A stretch of DNA of 64,000 nt from Collinsella aerofaciens (GCF_005844325.1 NZ_SPFY01000001.1:108701-172700); one strand, 5' to 3'; numbered from the stretch's first letter, positions 42,834 to 52,103 are shown. Made by a program: numbers and translations. The notes: generated by a model from the sequence alone, not told the origin.

Positions 42834-43784
42834 ATGCATGCAGCGGCAATTAACCTTCGGGGGGGGGTCGCTCCTGAAACGACCCGCTTCCGAGGGCAAT
42901 CAATTATCGAGTACGTCCTGATCATTGCCGTCATCGGCCTGGTCATCGTGTTCGCGGGACCCGGCGTGGCCGGAGCCATCCGAAACCAGTCCAACCTGGT
43001 CGGCAACACGGTGAACAATGGAACGGTCGGCGGCGTCGAGGGAGGCGCGTCCGGTGGCGGCTCCGCAGGCGCCGATTCCGCGGCCGTCCAGGTGGCCATC
43101 GCCAAGGACGCGAAGGACTGGACCCTCGACGAGCAGGAGGCGGTTGCCAAAGACATTGCCAAGAACGGTACATCGTCTATCGCCTACGCCAAGGCCAAGG
43201 CCGCCATGGATGCCGGCACCAAGTTCTCGATGAAGCTGACCAATGGCAAGACGCTCGAGTACCGTATCATCGGCATCAACCACGACGACTTGGCCGATGG
43301 TAGCGGCATGGCAGGCTTGACGTTCGAGGCGACCAACTCTGCCTTGGGTAGCCAGAGAATGAACGCTACGGACACCAATGCCGGTGGTTGGGATAAGTCC
43401 GAGCTCCGTACCCGCCTCAGCAGCGGTGACCTCTGGTTGCTCCTGCCCAGCGAGCTCCAGTCAAAGGTGAAACCCGTCACAAAGACAACCGATAACGTTG
43501 GCGGTAACGGGGGCGGTGCCCCCTCGGCGACGACCGACAAGGTTTTTCTGCTCTCGGCAACCGAAGTATACGGGGATATGCAATCTGACGGCATCCAGTA
43601 CGAGTGCTACAAATCCAAGGGCGTGACGAGGTCGAACTATTCCGGTGCATCAGGCTATAGCCACTGGACTCGTTCCGTGAGACCGCGCAGCTCCACATCC
43701 TTTCGCTATGTTCAAAGCGGCGGTATTTGCTACAGCTACAGCGCGACGGACTCGTTTTATGTCCTCCCCGCTTTCTGCTTCTGA
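42834..43784 (+). CDS. Pilin-like surface protein 3 with DUF6273 cargo, phase-ON
   Basis: 316 residues from ATG 42834 (AAGGGAG upstream). The G9 tract at 42859-42867 is in frame and encodes part of LRGGVAPE. The prepilin motif FRGQSIIEYVLII is followed by a hydrophobic helix and a Gly/Ser linker. The cargo (about 95-316) resembles DUF6273: MKLTNGKTLEYRIIGINHDD, SELRTRLSSGDLWLLLP and a Cys-ending tail (FYVLPAFCF). Expected to be processed by a prepilin peptidase and displayed at the surface. It has its own terminator and is the only one of the three paralogues intact in frame. Confidence 0.8.
   Translation: MHAAAINLRGGVAPETTRFRGQSIIEYVLIIAVIGLVIVFAGPGVAGAIRNQSNLVGNTVNNGTVGGVEGGASGGGSAGADSAAVQVAIAKDAKDWTLDEQEAVAKDIAKNGTSSIAYAKAKAAMDAGTKFSMKLTNGKTLEYRIIGINHDDLADGSGMAGLTFEATNSALGSQRMNATDTNAGGWDKSELRTRLSSGDLWLLLPSELQSKVKPVTKTTDNVGGNGGGAPSATTDKVFLLSATEVYGDMQSDGIQYECYKSKGVTRSNYSGASGYSHWTRSVRPRSSTSFRYVQSGGICYSYSATDSFYVLPAFCF
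42859..42867 (+). repeat. Poly-G tract (G9) in gene 3
   Basis: Nine G, eight codons after the start, with the downstream prepilin frame open. Loss or gain of one G would close the gene. Confidence 0.85.
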
Positions 43785-43797
43785 TCTCTTTCATCGC

Positions 43798-43830
43798 AAA
43801 GCCCTCGCAATCCTGCGAGGGCTTTTCTTT
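43798..43830 (+). terminator. Rho-independent terminator of gene 3
   Basis: AAAGCCCTCGCA and TGCGAGGGCTTT are perfectly complementary around ATCC, then TCTTTT. 13 bases after the stop codon. Confidence 0.9.
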
Positions 43831-43852
43831 TGGCGATTACTCAAACAATTCG

Positions 43853-43980
43853 AGGTTCATTGTACAGGTAATCGGGTTGAGGAGAAATGGGGGCATACAG
43901 CGGCTCTCAGAGCGCCTGCCGCACTTCCCCGCCATTACCTTTGCGGCATCCTCGTATGGAGTCCATCCTGGTTGGCGTTT
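43853..43980 (+). repeat. Direct repeat downstream of gene 3
   Basis: Partner of 42123-42250. Beyond it, 43981-44250 holds no gene, only short hairpins. Confidence 0.8.
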
Positions 43981-44250
43981 TGTTGTAACCGCTCACTTGT
44001 CCACAGATCAAGTGAACTGCTGGAATAAATACAGCGACACACTAGTTCGTTACAGTCGCCATATCTGCGTAAATCGCCGCGATAAATACAGCCTGTACTC
44101 GTCTGTATACCAGCTACGCGTATGTAGATTCATGTCGCGTTAATAAATCGGCTCAAGCGCGTGCAAAACGCGCAAGTAACCGCAAAAAGCGATTATCGCG
44201 CAGGTAGTTTTTTGGCACCCTGTTGCTTAATCAAAATTAAGCAATTGCTT

Positions 44251-44285
44251 AAAACAAAAAAGGTCAGGCACTAGGTGCCTGACCT
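44251..44285 (-). terminator. Terminator after tRNA-Pro
   Basis: AGGTCAGGCAC and GTGCCTGACCT (11 perfect pairs, 3-base loop), followed on the minus strand by six T. Confidence 0.85.
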
Positions 44286-44294
44286 GCAAACTTC

Positions 44295-44371
<77 letters not shown>

Positions 44372-44413
44372 AAGCTTATGTTTGTTGCTCTGCTCTCGCT
44401 TGCAACAGGGAGT

Positions 44414-44443
44414 ATATTAACCCGAAACTTTAGACTTGTGCAA
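44414..44443 (-). promoter_or_regulatory. Promoter of tRNA-Pro
   Basis: On the minus strand TTGCAC (44443-44438), an 18-base spacer and TAATAT (44419-44414), a close sigma-70-type match. It stands between coaBC and the tRNA. Confidence 0.65.
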
Positions 44444-44451
44444 GAACTTTT

Positions 44452-45666
44452 TTATAAATTTTGAAGCAAGTCCAAAATTGTATCTGCGAGCTGGGGTTTT
44501 GTTAGCACGGGAAGTTCTTGCGTACCCGTTGTGCTCACAATCCAGGCCTTGTTAGTGTCGGTTCCAAAGCCCGAATCGGCGCGCGAGACATCGTTGGCGA
44601 TAATGGCATCGCAGCCCTTGCGGGCCAATTTGCGCTCGGCGTACTCGACAACGTTATCGGTCTCGGCCGCAAATCCGATTACGCACCGCTTGCCCTTCTG
44701 GCGCGAGAGCTCGGCCAAAATATCGACCGTTTCGACAAGCTCGATGCGATCCAGGCGTTCGTTGGCCTTTTTGAGCTTATGGTCCGCAGGGGTGGCGGGG
44801 GTATAGTCGGCGACGGCGGCCGCACAAATTGCCGCATCGGCCGTCTGGAAGGCGCTGAGCGCTACCTGCAGCATTTCAGCGGCGGTCTGCACGCGCACGC
44901 ACTCCACGCCGCGGGGGACATCGAGCGATGTCGGTCCCAGCACAAGCTTGACCGCAGCACCGCGGCGAGCGGCCTCCCCTGCCAGGGCGATGCCCATCTT
45001 GCCTGATGAGCGGTTGCCAATGAATCGCACCGGGTCGATTGGTTCGTGCGTGGGGCCGGCAGTGATGACGACGCGCTTGCCTGCCAGGTACTGAGGCACG
45101 GGTTTGAGCACCTCACAGACAGCCTCGACGATGTCCTCGGGCTCGCTCATGCGTCCCGTGTCCACGTCGCCGCAGGCAAGGTAGCCGCTGCCGGGTCCCA
45201 CAACATGGACACCGCGCTCGCGCAGCGTGGCCATGTTGGCCTGCGTCGCCGGCGCCTTCCACATGCCGTTGTTCATAGCGGGTGCGATCACGATGGGTCG
45301 CGGCGTCGCAAGCAGCGTGGTGGAAATAAGGTCATCGGCGATGCCGTTGGCCATCTTGGCGATGATATTGGCCGTCGCGGGCGCCACGACCACCAGATCG
45401 GGCTCCTGCGCAAGCGAGATATGGTGGATGGGGTCAGACGGGTCGTCGAATAGCCCAACCGCGACCGGCTCATTGGTGAGCGCGCGGAACGTGAGCGGGC
45501 CCACGAACTCCGTGGCATGCTCGCTCATAACGACTTTGACACGTGCGCCGCGCTTTTGCAGCAGGCGCACGATATTGCACGACTTATAGGCGGCGATCCC
45601 GCCGGTAATGCCCAGCAGGATCGTTTTTCCCTCAAGTTGCATTGAATTGTTGGATGCCGCCGTCAT
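44452..45666 (-). CDS. coaBC: Bifunctional phosphopantothenoylcysteine decarboxylase/synthase
   Basis: 404 residues. The N-terminal CoaC flavoprotein domain (about 1-190) has GITGGIAAYKS, the active-site His in DPIHHISLA and the ACGDVDTGRM segment. The C-terminal CoaB domain has AAAVADYTPA and AIIANDVS. Together they join cysteine to 4'-phosphopantothenate and decarboxylate the product in coenzyme A synthesis. It is the last gene of the core operon and starts 3 bases after the zinc-ribbon protein gene. ATG 45666 has AAGGA upstream; a second ATG at 45642 is also possible. Confidence 0.95.
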   Translation of the reverse strand: MTAASNNSMQLEGKTILLGITGGIAAYKSCNIVRLLQKRGARVKVVMSEHATEFVGPLTFRALTNEPVAVGLFDDPSDPIHHISLAQEPDLVVVAPATANIIAKMANGIADDLISTTLLATPRPIVIAPAMNNGMWKAPATQANMATLRERGVHVVGPGSGYLACGDVDTGRMSEPEDIVEAVCEVLKPVPQYLAGKRVVITAGPTHEPIDPVRFIGNRSSGKMGIALAGEAARRGAAVKLVLGPTSLDVPRGVECVRVQTAAEMLQVALSAFQTADAAICAAAVADYTPATPADHKLKKANERLDRIELVETVDILAELSRQKGKRCVIGFAAETDNVVEYAERKLARKGCDAIIANDVSRADSGFGTDTNKAWIVSTTGTQELPVLTKPQLADTILDLLQNL

Positions 45667-45668
45667 CG

Positions 45669-46388
45669 CTAGGCTTCCTTGCTCGGGAGCACCAGGAGGC
45701 GGTGGCAGTACGGGCAGTGCGTAATTGACCTACCGTCGTGGTTGAGGTCGCTTATGGACGATGCCTGCAGCGCGGTGTGGCAGACCGTGGGGATGTTGCC
45801 CTGGATGGTCTCGACGGCCAAGCCGCGGAACTGCTTGAGCAGACGCTCGTAGTCGGTGAGCACGTCGGCCGGCAGCGTGGCGGCAAGAGCGGTGCGCTCC
45901 TTAGTGGCGGCTTCGATCTGAGCCTGCAGGTCGGCAGCCTTGGCGCGGGCGGCGTTGGTATCGGCCTTCACGCCCTCCTCGAACTTGGCGATGATGGCCT
46001 GCGCGCGGGTCTCGCGGTCGAGCGCCTCCTTATGGGCGACAACGACATCCTTGCGGGTGTGCTCAATCTTGTCCAGGCGCTTGGCCAGGGTGGCGAGCTC
46101 GTTTTCCAGGTCCTGTACCTCGCGGTAGTCGGAGCCGTCAACGTGGCGCTTCTTAGCTGCCTCGATGGCGTTATTGGTCTGGATCTCGGTGGTGTTGAGA
46201 TCGTCGAGCTCAATGTCCAGATCCTTGCGCTGGGCGTAGAGCTTGGTCATCTCGGACTTGAGCTTCACATAGGTCTTGCGCTTGGAAGCGAGCTCCTTGA
46301 GCTCCGGCATATTGGCAAGTTCGCTCTTGTTGCGGGCGAGCTCCAAATCGATCTGTTGCAGCTTGAGTAGCGTAGCGCCGGCGCTCAT
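45669..46388 (-). CDS. Coiled-coil zinc-ribbon protein
   Basis: 239 residues from ATG 46388 (AAAGGAG upstream). A long coiled coil (about 5-180) is followed by a C-terminal ribbon with ITHCPYCHRLLVL and an earlier VCHTAL. The usual first Cys pair is reduced to Cys-His. This is the CT398/zf-RING_7-like family often found beside nif3-type genes, as here. A nucleic-acid or protein scaffold role is presumed. The start overlaps the Nif3 stop (ATGA). Confidence 0.85.
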   Translation of the reverse strand: MSAGATLLKLQQIDLELARNKSELANMPELKELASKRKTYVKLKSEMTKLYAQRKDLDIELDDLNTTEIQTNNAIEAAKKRHVDGSDYREVQDLENELATLAKRLDKIEHTRKDVVVAHKEALDRETRAQAIIAKFEEGVKADTNAARAKAADLQAQIEAATKERTALAATLPADVLTDYERLLKQFRGLAVETIQGNIPTVCHTALQASSISDLNHDGRSITHCPYCHRLLVLPSKEA

Positions 46389-47194
46389 AAGTTCTCTCCT
46401 TTTGTCACAGTCCACCATTGGCAAGGGTTCTGTATTTTAATCGCATGACGGGGGTTGACCCCGGCGTCAACTGCAGAGTTCATCAATATATCAACGAACG
46501 GCTCCTCGGAGCGGTCGTGGCCGAGCAAGATGACGCCCAGACCGCGCAGAGCGAGGTCCTGCGCCACGTGATAGCCCGCCTCGCCCGTCACGACAACGTC
46601 CGCGCCCGCGGCGATGGCGAGCTCTCCAAAGTCGCCCAGGGAGCCGCCCAAAATGGCGACGGTGCGGCACGGGCGATCGGCTTCGCCCCACACACGCGGG
46701 TCGCTGCCGAAGGCCGTGGCAGCACGGGTGGCAAGATCGCGCAGCGTGCACGGGTCGTTGAGCGTTGCAAGCGCGCCCAGGCCGGTTGCCTCGGGGTCGT
46801 CCACGTGCTCCAGTGAGCTCACGAGTGCGGCACCCAGCAGCTTGCTCAGGCAGACACGGGCTTCGTTCGAGCGGTCCAGGTTGGTGTGGAGCGATATGAT
46901 GCTCACGCCGCAACGGGCCGCCTCATAGAGTGCCGCGCTGCACTGGGGGCGAGTGGCATCCGCTGGACAAAACGCCTCGGGCGCCTTGATATAGACAGGA
47001 TGATGCGTCAGCAGCACGTTGACACCGGCCTCGAAAGCACGGTGCACATTGGCTTCGGTCGCATCGAGTGCGCAGGCCACGCCGGCAATCTCGGTGGCAG
47101 GGTCGCCCACGGATAAGCCTACGTGGTCCCAGGGCTCGGCGTCCGTCTTTGGATAGCGTGCCAGCAGAGCGCGCTCGAGCTCGGCGACGATCAT
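46385..47194 (-). CDS. Nif3-like dinuclear metal centre protein
   Basis: 269 residues. It has WDHVGLSVGDP near residue 22, LLTHHPVYIKAP near 61 (the metal-binding HH) and SLHTNLDRSNEA. The C-terminus has VVVTGEAGYHVAQDLALRG and LGHDRSEEP, the second metal half. This is the GTP cyclohydrolase I type 2/NIF3 family, which forms hexamers with two metals; the substrate is not settled. The start overlaps the cysteine desulfurase stop. Confidence 0.92.
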   Translation of the reverse strand: MIVAELERALLARYPKTDAEPWDHVGLSVGDPATEIAGVACALDATEANVHRAFEAGVNVLLTHHPVYIKAPEAFCPADATRPQCSAALYEAARCGVSIISLHTNLDRSNEARVCLSKLLGAALVSSLEHVDDPEATGLGALATLNDPCTLRDLATRAATAFGSDPRVWGEADRPCRTVAILGGSLGDFGELAIAAGADVVVTGEAGYHVAQDLALRGLGVILLGHDRSEEPFVDILMNSAVDAGVNPRHAIKIQNPCQWWTVTKGENL

Positions 47195-48369
47195 GCGGCA
47201 CCCACGATCGTCAGCAGCGCTTGGGCAAAGTCGTCCAGATCGGCTGGGTTCACGCGGTCATCGAACGAGATGCGAAGAGCGCCGAGAGCTTGCTCGCGAC
47301 CGATGCCCATCGCGCTCAAAACGTGGCTGGGGTCCATACTGCCGCTCGAGCACGCCGAGCCTGCCGATACCTCAAAGCCGGCGGCGTCGAGCTTGATGAT
47401 GAGCTCCTCGGAGTCCATGCCGTCAATGTAGATCGACACCATGCCGGGCAGACGATCGGCATGCGCATAGTCGCCCATGGTGGCGTGAATGCGCGGATGA
47501 GCCGTAAGCGTGGCGTAGAGCTTGTCGGAAAGAGCTTGCAGCGTCGTACGCTCCTGGGCCACGCGGGGCGCCAACGTGCGGGCGGCAGCGGCAAAGGCCA
47601 GCTGCGTGCGCAGGTCCTGCGTGCCGGCACGACGTCCGGCTTCCTGTCCACCGCCAAAGATGCGCGGACGCAGCGGCGTGCGGTTCTTAAGGTAGAGTGC
47701 GCCGGATGCCACGGGGCCGCCGATCTTGTGCGCGGCAACGGTCATAGCATCGACGCCCAGCTCGGCGGCATCGAGCGGAATGTGCAGATAGCCCTGGATG
47801 GCATCGGTGTGGAACAGAGCGCCCACGGTATGCGCGGCCGCGGTCAGCTCGCGGATGGGCTGCACCACGCCGGTCTCGTTGTTGGCAACCATGATGCTCA
47901 CGAGCGCCACGTCGTCGCCGAGCAAGTCGCTCAGCGCGGCAGGCTCAATATAACCTGCACGGCAGGGCTGCACCAGGTCGACGGTAAAGCCGGCAGCACG
48001 CAGCAGCGGCAGGTTGTCCAGAATCGAATCGTGCTCGATGGCAGATACGATCACGCGGTTACGCTTGCGATCGCGCTGACGAGCGCCCTCGGCAAGACCG
48101 AGCAGCGCCAGCTGGTTGGCTTCGGTGCCGCCGTTGGTCAAAACAATCTCGGACGGGCGAACGCGCGCGCCAAAGCTGCGGGCAATCTCGCGACGCGCCA
48201 CTTCCAGGCGTGCAGCGGCCTTGCGGCCGAGCGAATGCAGCGAGTTGGGGTTGACGCCGGCAAGCTCGCTGTCGTCGTACTCGCGCTGCGCAAGGCGCGC
48301 CTCGACGCGCATGGGCGTCGAGGCGGCATAGTCAAGATTCACGGGTATGCGGTTTTGACCTGCGGTCAT
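47191..48369 (-). CDS. Cysteine desulfurase, NifS/IscS-type
   Basis: 392 residues. PLP-binding Lys in MTVAAHKIGGPVASGALYL; ELTNGGTEANQLAL-like N-terminal motif (IVLTNGGTEANQL); catalytic Cys in AGSACSSGSMDPSHVL. It takes sulfur from cysteine for Fe-S or tRNA thiolation. No IscU-type scaffold is adjacent. The start is 6 bases after rpe, in the core operon. It could serve MnmA or Fe-S synthesis. Confidence 0.93.
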   Translation of the reverse strand: MTAGQNRIPVNLDYAASTPMRVEARLAQREYDDSELAGVNPNSLHSLGRKAAARLEVARREIARSFGARVRPSEIVLTNGGTEANQLALLGLAEGARQRDRKRNRVIVSAIEHDSILDNLPLLRAAGFTVDLVQPCRAGYIEPAALSDLLGDDVALVSIMVANNETGVVQPIRELTAAAHTVGALFHTDAIQGYLHIPLDAAELGVDAMTVAAHKIGGPVASGALYLKNRTPLRPRIFGGGQEAGRRAGTQDLRTQLAFAAAARTLAPRVAQERTTLQALSDKLYATLTAHPRIHATMGDYAHADRLPGMVSIYIDGMDSEELIIKLDAAGFEVSAGSACSSGSMDPSHVLSAMGIGREQALGALRISFDDRVNPADLDDFAQALLTIVGAA

Positions 48370-48375
48370 AAGGTT

Positions 48376-49047
48376 TTATGCCTCCTGTGCGGCCTCGTTG
48401 CCCAGCTTCTGCAGCAGCGCAACCTCGGCAGCGGGATCTTCGGACTTAAATACGGCGGAACCTGCGACGAGCACGTTGGCGCCAGCCTTGACGACCTCGG
48501 CGATGTTCTTGGAAGAGATACCGCCATCGACCTCGATGAGAGGCGAAACGCCGTGACGCTCGCACATGGCCTTGAGCTCGTGCAGTTTGGCAATGGTGCC
48601 CGGGATAAAGCTCTGGCCGCCAAAGCCGGGGTTCACGCTCATGAGCAGCACCATATCGACGACGTCGATGATGCTCTCGAGTACGCACACGGGGGTGGCG
48701 GGGTTGAGCACCACGCCGGCCTTGATGCCGCGCTGCTGCAGATGCGTGAGCGTGCGGTGCAGGTGCGTGGAGGCCTCGTAGTGCACGGTGATCATGTCGG
48801 CACCGGCATCGGCGTACCAATCGACGGTCTCGTCGGGGTTCGACACCATCAGGTGCGCGTCGACCGGCACGTTGGTGGAGCGCTTGACGGCCTTAAGGAT
48901 GTCAACGCCAAAGGTGAGGTTGCCGGTAAAGTGGCCGTCCATGACGTCGAAGTGCACGTAGTCGGCACCGGCGATCTTGTCGAGTTCGCCCTTGAGGTTG
49001 GCCATGTCGGCCGAAAGGACGGACGGAGCGATTTTGATGGAACCCAT
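48376..49047 (-). CDS. rpe: Ribulose-phosphate 3-epimerase
   Basis: 223 residues starting MGSIKIAPSVLSADMANLKG. Metal and catalytic residues appear in HFDVMDGHFTGNLTFG, LLMSVNPGFGGQSFIPG and LIEVDGGISSKN. It interconverts ribulose- and xylulose-5-phosphate in the pentose phosphate pathway. Full length, no oddities. 18 bases downstream of gpsA. Confidence 0.97.
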   Translation of the reverse strand: MGSIKIAPSVLSADMANLKGELDKIAGADYVHFDVMDGHFTGNLTFGVDILKAVKRSTNVPVDAHLMVSNPDETVDWYADAGADMITVHYEASTHLHRTLTHLQQRGIKAGVVLNPATPVCVLESIIDVVDMVLLMSVNPGFGGQSFIPGTIAKLHELKAMCERHGVSPLIEVDGGISSKNIAEVVKAGANVLVAGSAVFKSEDPAAEVALLQKLGNEAAQEA

Positions 49048-49065
49048 GGTAGTAGCCTTTCTGCG

Positions 49066-50073
49066 CTAGTCGGTGAGTCCGTAGAACTCTTGAGAGGGGA
49101 CGCGGTCGGTGAGAATCTCGAGCGCCCTATCCAAAGTAACACCGTTGTAGAGCGTTTGCTCCACGGCAAAGGTGAGCGGAATGTCTACGCCCAGTGAGCG
49201 GGCAAGCTCGCTGACGCTGCGGGCCGCGACGGCGCCCTCGACCACCATATGCGTGCGCTCCTGATACTCGTCGAGCGACACGCCGTGGGCAAACTCGTAG
49301 CCAAAGGTGCGGTTGCGCGAATGCTCCGAAGTGCAGGTGGCAATGAGGTCGCCCATGCCGGCAAGGCCCATGCAGGTGATGGCCTGGCCGCCGCGGGCAT
49401 GCACCAGACGGCTGATCTCGGCCAGACCTCGCGTCATGATAAGGGCGAGCGTGTTGTCGCCCGCGCCGGAGCCGGCGGAAATGCCACACACGATGGCGAT
49501 GACGTTTTTCATGGCGCCGCAGACCTCGACGCCGGTCATGTCCTGCGTCAGGTAGATGCGGAAGGCCGTGGATAGGAGCAGGTCCTTAAAGGTCTCCCCT
49601 ATCTGCGGGTCTTTGCTGGCGATGACGGCGGCAGAAAGCCCGCCGCGGCAGATCTCTTCGGCATGGTTGGGGCCCGAGAGTGCCGCCACACGCGCCTCGT
49701 TGCCGATCTCGCTGGCGATGACCTCGCTCATGAGCAGGCCGGACTCGGGCTCAATGCCTTTGGTGAGGCAGAGCACTGGGGTATCGGCGGCGATAAAGGG
49801 CGCGGCCTGGTGGCACACGCTGCGAAGGTGCGTCGAAGGAACGGCAAAGATGATGGCCTCGGCGCCGTCGAGCGCCTGCACGAGCTCGGTCGTGGCGACG
49901 GAGTTGCCGGGCAGCACGTAGTCCACAAGGTAGCGGGGGTTGCGGTGTTCGCCATTGATGCCGGCGGCCGTCTGCTCGCTATGGGCCCACATGGTCACGC
50001 GCTCGGCTCGCGCGGCGGCAAGGCCGGCGACGGCGGTTCCCCAGGAGCCAGAGCCAATCAGCGCAACATTCAT
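49066..50073 (-). CDS. gpsA: Glycerol-3-phosphate dehydrogenase [NAD(P)+]
   Basis: 335 residues. The Rossmann motif ALIGSGSWGTAVAGLA is at the N-terminus. LSGPNHAEEICRG and the active-site Lys in GAMKNVIAIVCGISAG follow. It reduces dihydroxyacetone phosphate to glycerol-3-phosphate for lipid synthesis. It follows plsY (acyl transfer to glycerol-3-phosphate) by 9 bases, a functional pair. Confidence 0.97.
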   Translation of the reverse strand: MNVALIGSGSWGTAVAGLAAARAERVTMWAHSEQTAAGINGEHRNPRYLVDYVLPGNSVATTELVQALDGAEAIIFAVPSTHLRSVCHQAAPFIAADTPVLCLTKGIEPESGLLMSEVIASEIGNEARVAALSGPNHAEEICRGGLSAAVIASKDPQIGETFKDLLLSTAFRIYLTQDMTGVEVCGAMKNVIAIVCGISAGSGAGDNTLALIMTRGLAEISRLVHARGGQAITCMGLAGMGDLIATCTSEHSRNRTFGYEFAHGVSLDEYQERTHMVVEGAVAARSVSELARSLGVDIPLTFAVEQTLYNGVTLDRALEILTDRVPSQEFYGLTD

Positions 50074-50082
50074 GACTCTCTC

Positions 50083-50766
50083 CTACTTATCATCGGGTTC
50101 GGTGACGCGCTTGGTAAACGAGAGCTTGGACTCCTTACCGGTCATGAGCTTTTTGATGTTCGCGCGATGGGCCCACACCACGGTGATGCCGATCATCGCC
50201 ATGCAAAACTTAAGTCCTAGGCTGCTGTACGGAAAGACCGCGCAGGCAGCGATGGGAAGGCTGATAGCCGCGGCAAGCGAGCCCACCGACACGAACTTGG
50301 TGATGGCGACGGCCACGATAAACATGCCCAGCAGCGACAGACCAATGGGCCAGTACCAGGCGAGAATGACGCCCAGACCAACTGCGATACCCTTGCCGCC
50401 ATGGAAGTTAAGGTAGGGCGAGAAGATATGGCCCCACACGGCTGCCAGGCAGACGACGCCAAGCATCCAGTCGCCGGCGGCGCCGGGGGCCATGATGCTC
50501 ACGGGGAAGCCATAGCCCACGCTCGCGATGAGCGGACGCGCGATAAGGACGCAGATGGCGCCCTTAAGGCAGTCGAGCAGCAGGGTGAGCGCGGCCACCT
50601 TGGGACCGGCCACACGCAGTGCGTTGGTGGTGCCGATGTTGCCGGAGCCCGCCTTGCGAATGTCCGTGTGGTTGAACACACGGCCCAGGATCAGACCAAA
50701 CGGAACCGCCCCGATAAAGAACGAGACCACGGCGCAGATGGCGGTCAGAAGAATCGGATTATGCAT
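50083..50766 (-). CDS. plsY: Glycerol-3-phosphate acyltransferase
   Basis: 227 residues from ATG 50766. Several membrane helices. Motifs include SFFIGAVPFGLILGR, the GSGNIGTTNALRV motif, KGAICVL and FHGGKGIAVGLGV. It transfers acyl from acyl-phosphate to glycerol-3-phosphate. It overlaps the der stop by 8 bases and is paired with gpsA; plsC, the next step, lies further upstream in the operon. Confidence 0.96.
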   Translation of the reverse strand: MHNPILLTAICAVVSFFIGAVPFGLILGRVFNHTDIRKAGSGNIGTTNALRVAGPKVAALTLLLDCLKGAICVLIARPLIASVGYGFPVSIMAPGAAGDWMLGVVCLAAVWGHIFSPYLNFHGGKGIAVGLGVILAWYWPIGLSLLGMFIVAVAITKFVSVGSLAAAISLPIAACAVFPYSSLGLKFCMAMIGITVVWAHRANIKKLMTGKESKLSFTKRVTEPDDK

Positions 50767-52093
50767 CCTTTTGCTCCTTCTTCCTAAAGAAGAGTCGAAT
50801 GGGCGTGCCGGCAAAGTCGAAGGTCGAGCGCATGCGGTTCTCCACGTAGCGCTGGTAGGTGTCGTTGACCAGGTCACTGTGGTTGACGAAGAACGTGAAC
50901 GTCGGCGGGTTGACGCCCGTCTGGGTCACGTAGTGCATACGCAGGCGGCGCTTGCCGTCCACCACGGTATGACCGAACTCGCGCAGGTCGGTGAGGAACG
51001 TGTTGAGGCGCGAGGTGCTGATCTTTTGCGAGCGCGTCTTCTCGGCGGCGTCTACCATTGCCCAGATCTTCTCGACGCTGCGGCCGGTCAGGGCTGAGAT
51101 GCGCAGGTACTGGGCCCAGGGAGCCATGACGCCCAGACGGCGGTCGACGGTCTCCATGCAGGCCTCGCGCTTGCGGTCATCGTCGAGCAGGTCCCACTTG
51201 TTGAGCAGCACCACGATGGCGCAGCCGCGCTCGATGGCAAGACCCATGACCTTCTGGTCCTGCTCCGTAACGCCCACGGAGGCGTCGACGACGAGCAGTG
51301 CCACGTCGGCGCGGTCGATGGCGCGCAGGCCGCGGACCATGGAGTAGTACTCGATGTTCTCGTACACAGTGCTCTTCTTGCGGATGCCCGCGGTATCGAC
51401 CATGCGGTAGTGCTTACCGTTGCGCTCCACGACGGTGTCGATGGCGTCGCGCGTCGTGCCGGCAATGTTGGACACGATAGAGCGGTCGGCGCCTAGGATA
51501 CGATTGAACAGCGATGACTTACCGGCATTGGGGCGGCCGATGATGGCTACGTTCAGCGCGTCGGGGAACTCATCGGCGACCTCGTCCTCTTCCTCCGGAA
51601 GCAGGGCCACGATGTCATCGAGCAGGTCGCCCGTACCGTGGCCATGCAGGGCCGAGAGCGGCGTGGGCTCGCCGATGCCGAGCGAATAGAACTCCCAGAT
51701 GCTGTCGTTTTCGCGATCGGGGTTGTCGAGCTTGTTCACCAGCAGAAAGACCGGCTTGTCGCAGCGTTTGAGCATGCGGGCGACCGACTCGTCCTCCTCG
51801 GTGACGCCGGTGCGGCCGTCGACCACAAACAGGATGACGGCGGCTTCCTCGGCGGCGGCGAGGGCCTGGTCGCGGATGGACGTGGCAAAGACGTCATCGC
51901 TCTTGAGCGGCTCGATGCCGCCCGTGTCGACGATGGTGAACTCGCGGCCGTTCCAATCGGCCGTGTGATACGAGCGGTCGCGCGTGACGCCGCGAGACTC
52001 GTGGACGATGGCGTCCGAGGTCTGGGCCAGGCGGTTAACGAGCGTGGACTTGCCCACGTTGGGGCGTCCGACGACGGCGACGATAGGTTTCAT
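50759..52093 (-). CDS. der: Ribosome-associating GTPase Der (EngA)
   Basis: 444 residues from ATG 52093 (AAAGGAG upstream). Two tandem G domains: the first has GRPNVGKSTLVNRL, the second GRPNAGKSSLFNRIL, each with DTGG/DTAG and NKLD/NKWD motifs. A KH-like C-terminal domain follows. It acts in 50S ribosome subunit assembly. Normal length. Confidence 0.97.
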   Translation of the reverse strand: MKPIVAVVGRPNVGKSTLVNRLAQTSDAIVHESRGVTRDRSYHTADWNGREFTIVDTGGIEPLKSDDVFATSIRDQALAAAEEAAVILFVVDGRTGVTEEDESVARMLKRCDKPVFLLVNKLDNPDRENDSIWEFYSLGIGEPTPLSALHGHGTGDLLDDIVALLPEEEDEVADEFPDALNVAIIGRPNAGKSSLFNRILGADRSIVSNIAGTTRDAIDTVVERNGKHYRMVDTAGIRKKSTVYENIEYYSMVRGLRAIDRADVALLVVDASVGVTEQDQKVMGLAIERGCAIVVLLNKWDLLDDDRKREACMETVDRRLGVMAPWAQYLRISALTGRSVEKIWAMVDAAEKTRSQKISTSRLNTFLTDLREFGHTVVDGKRRLRMHYVTQTGVNPPTFTFFVNHSDLVNDTYQRYVENRMRSTFDFAGTPIRLFFRKKEQKDA

Positions 52094-52103
52094 CTGCTCT
52101 CCT

